Of a stretch of DNA of 64,000 bases, positions 57,877 through 64,000 are shown in pieces (positions within the stretch are counted from its first letter, which is position 1; each line of letters opens with the position of its first letter). The position numbers and the translations under genes are program-made. Origin of the DNA: Eutreptiella sp. 'Long Island Sound 2002'. Its lineage: Eukaryota > Euglenozoa > Euglenophyceae > Eutreptiales > Eutreptiaceae. The notes under the pieces were generated by a model. It had not been told where the DNA came from. It ran no database searches and worked only from the letters and a program-made list of their open reading frames with translations. Location of the stretch: positions 100,755,367 to 100,819,366 of the forward strand of contig OZ038381.1 of NCBI GenBank assembly GCA_964036045.1, given 5' to 3'.

Positions 57877-58656
57877 AGAGGAAGGGGCAAGGGATAGGGG
57901 ATTGGGGCTGGGTGGTCGTGTCTGTGCCCTGCAAAGTGTTAAATTTCTTAACATGCCTACCGACCTAATCGCTGTGGCATCCAATGGTGATGCTGCGCCT
58001 GGACCTCATGCTGAAAGGAAGAAAGAAGAGAAGAAAGAAGAGGAGAAAGAAGACAGAGAAGAGAGAGAGGAATTGGGAGAGGAATGGGGGGATGAGGGGG
58101 AGAGGAGGTGCTACCTGCTGGGGCAGGAGCATGACTCCTGGGAGGTGCGGGAAAGAGAGGCCGGGGAATGGCCTTTGTGGGTGGAGCCTAACAGGAAGAG
58201 ATACCAGCACTGACCTAGGGAAGTGACTCTGATTGAATGCCCCTGATGCTGCAGCACTTAGTGAGTGTGACACTGTTTTGAGACCTTTTGCAGTGGACCC
58301 TTATGTGGACTCTTAGTATTCTATTGTCTGTCACTCACTATTCAGTATTTTATGGTTGTGACTTTGGTTGCAGATCACAATATTGAAGGCCAGCAATGTT
58401 TCCATGGGATTCTTGTGTGCATTTGTCTTCTTGTGTTAGGGTGTGTTGGTACATACAACAACAATTTTCCCATTAGATTGACTACTGTTGGACAACTTTG
58501 GTTGTAGATCAGAGCTACACACCCACCTAGCAAACAACAAGATGCAAATGGGAAGCCTGTGTGAATTCCTCTTCTTCTAGCAAGCTTTGTTTGTGCATGG
58601 AAAACCAATTGTCTCAGGAAGACAAGTGAAAAAAAAATGCAAAAGAAATTCCGGTC

Positions 58657-59000
58657 CGTAAACAGTGGAGATTGAACCCACGCCAGTGAATCAGCAGCAC
58701 ACAGTGCATACCACTGGACCACTGCCCTGTATTGCTTTATCGTTGCTCAAGGACCATGTACAGACCCAGAGAGCCTTGCAAATCAGTGCTGCACACCCAC
58801 CCAGCACGCAGTGGGATGCAAATGGGAGGCCTGTGTGCATTTATCTTGTTCCAGAAGGCTTTGTTAGTGCATGGCGAACCAATTCTCTCAGGTCGACAAG
58901 CGAAAAAAATGAAAAAAATTCCGGTCTGTAAACAGTGGGAATTGAACGCACGCCAGCAAAAGTGTGTGACTAGGCATATACCACTGGACCACCACTGTGC
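58657..59000 (-). repeat. Two tRNA-like segments in tandem, copy 2 element
   Basis: Counterparts of 43725-44080: minus-strand box A 'tggtccagtgg' and box B-like 'ggttcaatctcc' or 'cgttcaattcc', each with a T-rich tail. Confidence 0.6.
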
Positions 59001-59045
59001 ACTGCTACATAACTGCTCAGGGACCATGTACATACGGACATCAGC

Positions 59046-59469
59046 TCTGTGTATAGCGACGTAGTCGGCAATCAGACATCAGACAGTAGACTTTTATGGA
59101 CCATCATTACCCAAACCATAAACCCTCCTCCCCCATCCCCCCTGTGGTGTAGTACCCCCCCCCCCCCAATGGAATATGCCCCCCCCCCTGTGGCCCTTCC
59201 CTAGTCCTGCCACCCCCCCCCCACTTATGAGTGCTTTCTTGCATCAGAAAGTATGGAAAATGGTTTGGAAAATGCCCCCCGCTTGGTGTTGTGTGTTTGT
59301 GTGTAGGAAGCATGGAAACTGCGCCCACTCACTACACTCTTCGAGGTGTAGATTTCCATTCTGTGGCCTCAACCCTAGCGTTGTAGGGCCATCGGACAGC
59401 ATTGCAAAGTAAACCAACAGATTTGCCGCATTTATAAGCATGTGTCCTCCCACAGACACACATACACAC

Positions 59470-59509
<40 letters not shown>

Positions 59510-59835
59510 TCACACGTTGACATAGCATAGGCACTGTGGGGGTGCCCTTGCTTCAAGCCTTGGTTCTGGGGGGGGGGGGTGCCTCTCCTGTCTTTACATG
59601 TTTTTCACCGCGGAGGGGGGAGACTTGACAGAACTGCCCGGGGGGGGGGCGAGTTTAGTCACGTCTGCGGGAGGGTGTTCTTTTCTTTGTCTCAAAGGTG
59701 TTTCTTTTCATGCAAAAAAACTGACAACAATAAAAATAATCATTTCACAACTTGCAGGTGTGCCATGCTATGCTGTGCCGTGTTGTGGTGTGTCTCCGTA
59801 TCTCCCGTAGGTCCGAAGCCGGTTAGAAGCCTCCC
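59046..59835. other. Spacer with CA tract and a diverged arm of the 27.6-kb palindrome
   Basis: A CA tract lies at 59458-59512. The stretch 59530-59800 follows the same order as 27690-27990 (the 'ggcactgtggg' block, G run, 'gagggtgttctt', 'ttgcaggtgtgccatgc') with many differences. No gene is supported. Confidence 0.6.
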
Positions 59836-60795
59836 CAATCAATTTCATAGCCCCTTCGTCAATTTCATGTGCCCCTCCTATCAATTTCATAGCCCCCCCC
59901 CCATCCATTTCATAGCCCCCCCTATCAATTTCATAGCCCCCTCCCATCCATTTCATAGCCCCTCCCACATCCATTTCATAGCCCCCCCCCTATCAATTTC
60001 ATAGCCCCCCCCATCCTTTTCATAGCCCCCTCCCCATCAATTTAATAGCCCCCCCTCCATCAATTTCATAGCCCCTCCCCCATCAATTTCATAGCACCCC
60101 CCCCCCATGCATTTCATAGCCCCCGAATCAATTTCATAGCCACCTGCCCTATCAATTTCATCGCCCCCCCCCCCATCAATTTCATGGCCCCCATGCTATC
60201 AATTTCATAGCCCTACCCCCATCAATTTCATAGGTCCCGCCCATTCAATTTCATAGCCCCCCCCATCAATTTCATAGCCCCCTGCCCTATCAATTTCATG
60301 ACCCCCCCTTTGTCAAATTCATAGCCCCTCCCCCATCAGTTTCATAGCCCCCCCCCTCGACTTCATTACCCCCCCATCAATTTCATATGCCCCCCTATCA
60401 ATTTCATAGCCCCCCCCCCATGCATTTCATAGCCCCCCCCCCTATCAATTTCATAGCCCCTCCCCCATCAATTTCATAGCCCCCCCCCCTCGACTTCATA
60501 GCCCCACCCCCATTAATTTCATATGCCCCCCTATCAATTTCATAGCCCCCCCCCCCATCCATTACATAGCCCCCCCCCTATCAATTTCATAGCCCCTCCC
60601 CCATCAATTTCATAGCCCTACCCCCCATCAATTTCATAGCCCCACCCCCATCAATTTCATAGGTTACCCCCATGCAATTTCATAGCCCCCCCCCCTATCG
60701 ATTTCATAGCCCCCTGCCCTATCAATTTCATGACCCCCCCTTTATCAATTTCATAGCCCCTCCCCCATCAATTTCATAGCCCCCCCCCCCCCCCG
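59836..60795. repeat. 'tcaatttcatagcccc' minisatellite, about 40 units of 22-27 bp
   Basis: The unit is 'atcaatttcatagcc' followed by a variable C run; unit length varies with the C run. Within it the block from about 60240 to 60440 resembles 60680-60790, suggesting a secondary duplication. Confidence 0.9.
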
Positions 60796-61540
60796 GTCGG
60801 CCCAAATCTGAGCCACCACAAAGCGAGGGCGCAGGCCGTGGGCTGGACCCCCGTTGGGGACCAGTAAACCGGGGGCGTGCCATTTTGCCGCCCCCCCCCC
60901 CCCCCCCACGGGGCCCAACCACCAAAAGCACCCCCCCCCCGGGCCCCGCCCAGCCCCCACCCCAGCAAACCCTCTCACCCCCTCCACTGCCCTCTCCCCT
61001 GCAGGCCTGAAGAAAGATAAGCCGGCCCACCTCCGGTGGCGGCTTTGTACACCCAGGGCCTGCCCTGTCCCTCCCCCCCTACCCGTGCCCTGCCTCCACA
61101 GGTCAACCGCTCGCGGTCAGGAAACGAGCCGTGGTGGTTGCGGCGAGCGCCCCGCACCGGGGGCGCCCATCTTGGGCGGCGCAAGCGAGGCCGACGCGCC
61201 TCCCAAACCGCCCACCGCTACATGGGCTGCCGCGGATAGGGCACCGCCCAGATCGGCACATCAGCGGCGGGTAAGGGAACCTTCAGGCGGGTACAGAGAC
61301 CCGCCCCAGGCACAATTTGCCCCCCCCCCCCCCCCAAGCCAGCGCCAGCGCCCCCGGGCAGCCGCGGCCACGGAAAGGGCCAGAGCCCACCGCTACGGTG
61401 CTCACTGCGCCGAGGCAATGGCACCTACCTCGCGCTGCGCTGCCCCCCCCCCCCCCCCCCCTTGGCAGCCCCCCGCGCAGAAGTGACGGAACCGCGGGGA
61501 AACCCGGCGGTTTGATGCGAGCCCAGAGTGGGTACATCCC
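60796..61540. other. GC-rich stretch without a supportable gene
   Basis: Poly-C runs lie at about 60780-60795, 60890-60907, 61318-61334 and 61441-61460. A 210-codon Pro/Ala-rich frame (60854-61486) has no motif, and other frames are open at the same place. Confidence 0.45.
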
Positions 61541-61550
61541 CCCAACAGGA

Positions 61551-61593
61551 GGCGGCGTGGCCCAGCTGGTCAGCGGTTCGAGGTCACGCCGCC
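61551..61593 (+). repeat. Compact tRNA-like hairpin lacking an anticodon arm
   Basis: 'ggcggcg' and 'cgccgcc' form a perfect 7-bp acceptor-like stem. Between them are a box A-like 'tggcccagctgg' and a box B-like 'ggttcgaggtc' almost adjacent, and 'cagca' follows. The total of 43 nt is too short for a tRNA. Confidence 0.45.
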
Positions 61594-61799
61594 CAGCACT
61601 GCCCATGTACACACGTAAATGAGCGAAGCACGCTGCCGAACACTAGAGGCACTGAGCGCGCACACCCAACGGCAAGGCCCGGAGGTACACACCCGCCCGG
61701 AGGGCGTCACAGGGTGTGGGCCTCGCGGTGGCGCCCTTGGGGCACGTGGTGAGAGCGAGCCACACGCGTACTACACACACGAGAGCTCCCACACTCTAC

Positions 61800-62057
61800 C
61801 CACGGACATACAACAAACGCCATGTCATGCACAGGGAATGCCTGGTGTGTGCACGTCATTTGCACAGAATAAGACCCTGCCGGTTTACACACCGCCCATC
61901 GTGCTACTGATGGTAGAATGATAAAGCCCTCAGGTACTCAAGCTTATTGGCACTCGTGCACATCGATGTCCTGTCATGGAATTGGGCGATGTTCTGTTGC
62001 TAGAGGAAGCAAGAGTTCTGACAAGGTTGCTGTAGGTGAACCTGTAGCAGGATCATG
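61800..62057 (+). pseudogene. Decayed 3' end of nuclear 18S rRNA
   Basis: Signature blocks occur in 18S order: 'ggaatgcctgg' (about 61836), 'ccctgccggtttacacaccg' (about 61874, the universal region near the 3' end), 'ctagaggaagcaagag.tctgacaagg' and 'gtaggtgaacctg...aggatcat' (about 62031-62055), the exact 3' terminus of 18S. Many substitutions at normally invariant positions show that it is a relic. The preceding ~1.5 kb of 18S is absent, and no 5.8S is recognisable downstream. Confidence 0.7.
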
Positions 62058-62640
62058 TCGGAGCTGCAGCGCCACCTGCTGGCCCACCAGTGGGTACGGT
62101 CTGCAGCCAGCCCTATGCGATGTGTATGTATCAAGTAATGTAAGTGTATAAGCAATGAACCTCAGTATTTGTATAATGTAAACCCCCGGCCAACAACCAG
62201 GGAGGGCCGGGGGAACGGGTAACAGCCCCGGACCCCCCAACGGCAGCCCCAATGTTGAGCGCACCACCGGATGGGGCATGTCGGCGGGGTAAACATTGCG
62301 CAGAGTAACTAACGTAATAAATAGTGCTTACTGCCGTAACTAATGCTTAACGGGTAAGTGGCCTCCCCCAAGGCCAGTTCAGTGCGCCACCCCCAGAGCC
62401 GGACCCGACCGGCCGTGCTGAGGCGAGCCCAGCGATGGGTATGACAGGCCAGACTTTAAGTGCTGGCAGCCATGCCTCAGTGCACTCCGCGGGCTTAACA
62501 GTCCCAAGGGGGCCTTAAATTCCGTAACGTTCCGGAGTTAAGCCCCGGCGGGATTTAGGGTTGTTCTGGTTAAGAGGACTCACGTTGAGTCCCTGCTACT
62601 GCTACCCCGGAGTTATGACCTGCGGTAGTGCTGCCTACCA
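62058..62640. other. Sequence downstream of the 18S relic, nothing recognised
   Basis: This would be ITS1 if the relic were a full rDNA unit, but I recognise no 5.8S. Inverted 'cccccggcc...ggccggggg' lies at 62180-62213. Confidence 0.4.
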
Positions 62641-63530
62641 CGCCTCCTGCTGCTCGGGTGCAGGAGGGAGCAGAGGACACCCCCCGTAGGTCAGCCCACA
62701 AGGGGGCGGGGCGTTAGTACGGTCGGCAGACCGGAAAACCGAGCCCAGGGCGCTACAGAGGGGGGTGCCCGATGCAGGGTGCGCCGCGGGGGGGGTCCAC
62801 AGCAACGGCCGCCAGCGGGGCGGGGCCCAGGCCCCCCCCCCCGCCAGACGAGTCGCGCTGCTGCGAACCACAACCCCCTACGGGAAGGAGCAGAGGACAC
62901 CCCCCGTAGGTTAGCCCACAAGGGGGCAGGGCGTTAGTACGGTCGGCAGACCGGAAAACCCAGCCCAAGTCGCTACAGAGGGGGGTGCCCGATGCAGGGT
63001 GCGCCGCGGGGGGGGTCCACAGCAACGGCCGCCAGCGGGGCGGGGCCCAGCCCCCCCCCCCCGCCAGACGAGTCGCGCTGCTGCGAACCACAACCCCCTA
63101 CGGGAAGGAGCAGAGGACACCCCCCGTAGGTTAGCCCACAAGGGGGCAGGGCGTTAGTACGGTCGGCAGACCGGAAAACCCAGCCCAAGTCGCTACAGAG
63201 GGGGGTGCCCGATGCAGGGTGCGCCGCGGGGGGGTCCACAGCAACGGCCGCTAGCGGGGCCGGGCCCAGGGCCCCCCCCACCAGGCGGGCCACGCAGCTG
63301 CAAACCACAACCCCCTGCGGGAGGGAGCACAGGACAACCCCCGTAGGTCAGCCCACGAGGGGGCGGGGCGTTAGTACGGTCGGCAGACCAGAAAAACCCA
63401 GCCCAGGGCGCTAGAGAGGGGGGGTGCCCGATGCATGGTGCGCCGCAAGGGAGGCCTCAGCAACGGCCGCCAGCGGGGCAGGGCCTGAGCCCCCCCCCCC
63501 CCCCCCCACCAGGCGGGCCGCGCTGCCGCG
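62640..63530. repeat. ~220-bp GC-rich tandem repeat, about 4 units
   Basis: The block 'ggagcagaggacaccccccg' recurs near 62668, 62886, 63104 and 63324 (last copy diverged). Units also share 'ggcgttagtacggtcggcag'. Parallel open frames on the minus strand follow from the repeat. Confidence 0.9.
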
Positions 63531-63649
63531 GACCACGACCGCCAGCGGACGCCAAACACCAGGGCCACCCGGTGCAGCGGGCCTCCCCACCCAATGGCTC
63601 GCAGATACAGGGCGTTAGTACAGTCCCCAGGACGGGAGGACCCAGCCAA

Positions 63650-64000
63650 GAGCCAACAGGCCACGACCAAGGCGCGCTGCCCTGTCCAGCGCCCCACCTC
63701 CCGCCCCGGCGTGCGCCAACAAGCCACGACCAGGGTGCGCTGCCCCGTCCAGCGCCCAACCTCCTGCCCCAGCATGCGCCAACAGGCCACGACCAGGGCG
63801 CGCTGCCCTGTTAAGCGCCCCACCTCCCGCCCCGGCGTGCGCAAACAGGCTACGACCAGGGTGCGCTGCCCTGTCCAGCGCCCAGCCACCCACCCCCGGC
63901 GTGCGCCAACAGGCCACGCCCAGGGCGCGCTGCACTGTCCAGCGCCCCACCTCCCGTCCCGGCGTGCGCCAACAGGCCACGACCAGGGCGGGACGTTGGG
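63650..64000. repeat. 63-bp GC-rich tandem repeat, about 5.5 units, running off the window
   Basis: 'ccacgacca' recurs near 63661, 63724, 63787, 63850, 63914 and 63977. The period is a multiple of three, so three minus-strand frames stay open; one repeats a 21-residue unit containing 'TGQRALVVACWRTPG'. I do not call a gene because several frames are equally open and no start or flanking domain is seen. Confidence 0.85.

Larger units (their letters stand above)
55212..59045 (+). mobile_element. DUF659-type hAT element copy 2 (uninterrupted)
   Basis: Nearly identical to copy 1 on both sides of the 15.7-kb insertion. The left boundary is where identity starts at 'aaatcggcggccgagttcgg', right after the satellite; the right boundary is where identity ends near 59045. 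The element sits directly against the end of the 72-bp satellite, so it probably inserted into it. Confidence 0.7.

Noticed and set aside
60854-61486. 210-codon Pro/Ala-rich protein
   Set aside because: Poly-C-driven composition, competing open frames, no motif.
63371-63980. Minus-strand frames with a 21-residue repeat as a repeat protein
   Set aside because: A 63-bp DNA period keeps all three frames open automatically; no start context or other domain.

Overview
This window reads as nuclear DNA of a eukaryote, most likely a green alga or close relative, from a repeat-dense, heterochromatin-like region. I see no bacterial gene organisation. The evidence is eukaryote-type transposons and retroelements, tRNA-derived repeats, long CA/GT tracts, many poly-C/poly-G runs, a chromodomain, and a decayed 3' end of a nuclear 18S rRNA. 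The green-lineage guess is an inference. It rests mainly on a Penelope-like retroelement with an N-terminal GIY-YIG nuclease, a domain order described from green algae, spike mosses, slime molds and invertebrates, and on a TET/JBP-like dioxygenase inside a transposon-like gene cluster.

Region 1 (about 1-15 kb, all on +) is the most unusual part. It holds a proline-rich protein, an Upf1-like SF1 helicase, a large protein combining an OTU-like cysteine protease with a 2-oxoglutarate/Fe(II) dioxygenase-like domain, a ubiquitin-specific-protease-like gene broken at a poly-C run, and a hAT/ZNF862-like transposase broken by two stops at its first catalytic Asp. Palindromic tandem repeats sit between the genes. 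A decayed second copy of the helicase lies at 48.8-51.3 kb, so the cluster, or its helicase, has multiplied. I interpret it as a large composite DNA transposon carrying protein-modifying and possibly nucleic-acid-modifying enzymes.

Region 2 (15-24.5 kb) holds few genes: tandem repeats, a tRNA-like element, and two open frames sharing a DC1-like zinc finger, one of which also has a chromodomain.

Region 3 (24.6-44.3 kb) is a nest of mobile elements. A DUF659-type hAT element (copy 1) is split by a 15.7-kb insertion with 42-bp terminal inverted repeats (27508-43181). Inside the insertion are a double-hairpin palindrome (27.6-30.05 kb), a Penelope-like element with pseudo-LTRs and a GT-tract target (30.15-36.49 kb), and an APE/RT/RNase H LINE with a 15-bp candidate target duplication (36.84-43.09 kb).

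Region 4 (44.3-55.2 kb) holds sparse sequence, the decayed helicase copy, and 3.6 kb of a 72-bp palindromic satellite arranged in two 1725-bp higher-order units. Region 5 (55.2-59.05 kb) is a second copy of the DUF659 element without the 15.7-kb insertion; it serves as the empty site for copy 1. Region 6 (59-64 kb) holds simple repeats, the 18S fragment, and two GC-rich tandem repeat families.

Almost every mobile-element gene here is broken by stops or frameshifts. I could not run alignments or searches, so family assignments rest on motifs read by eye.
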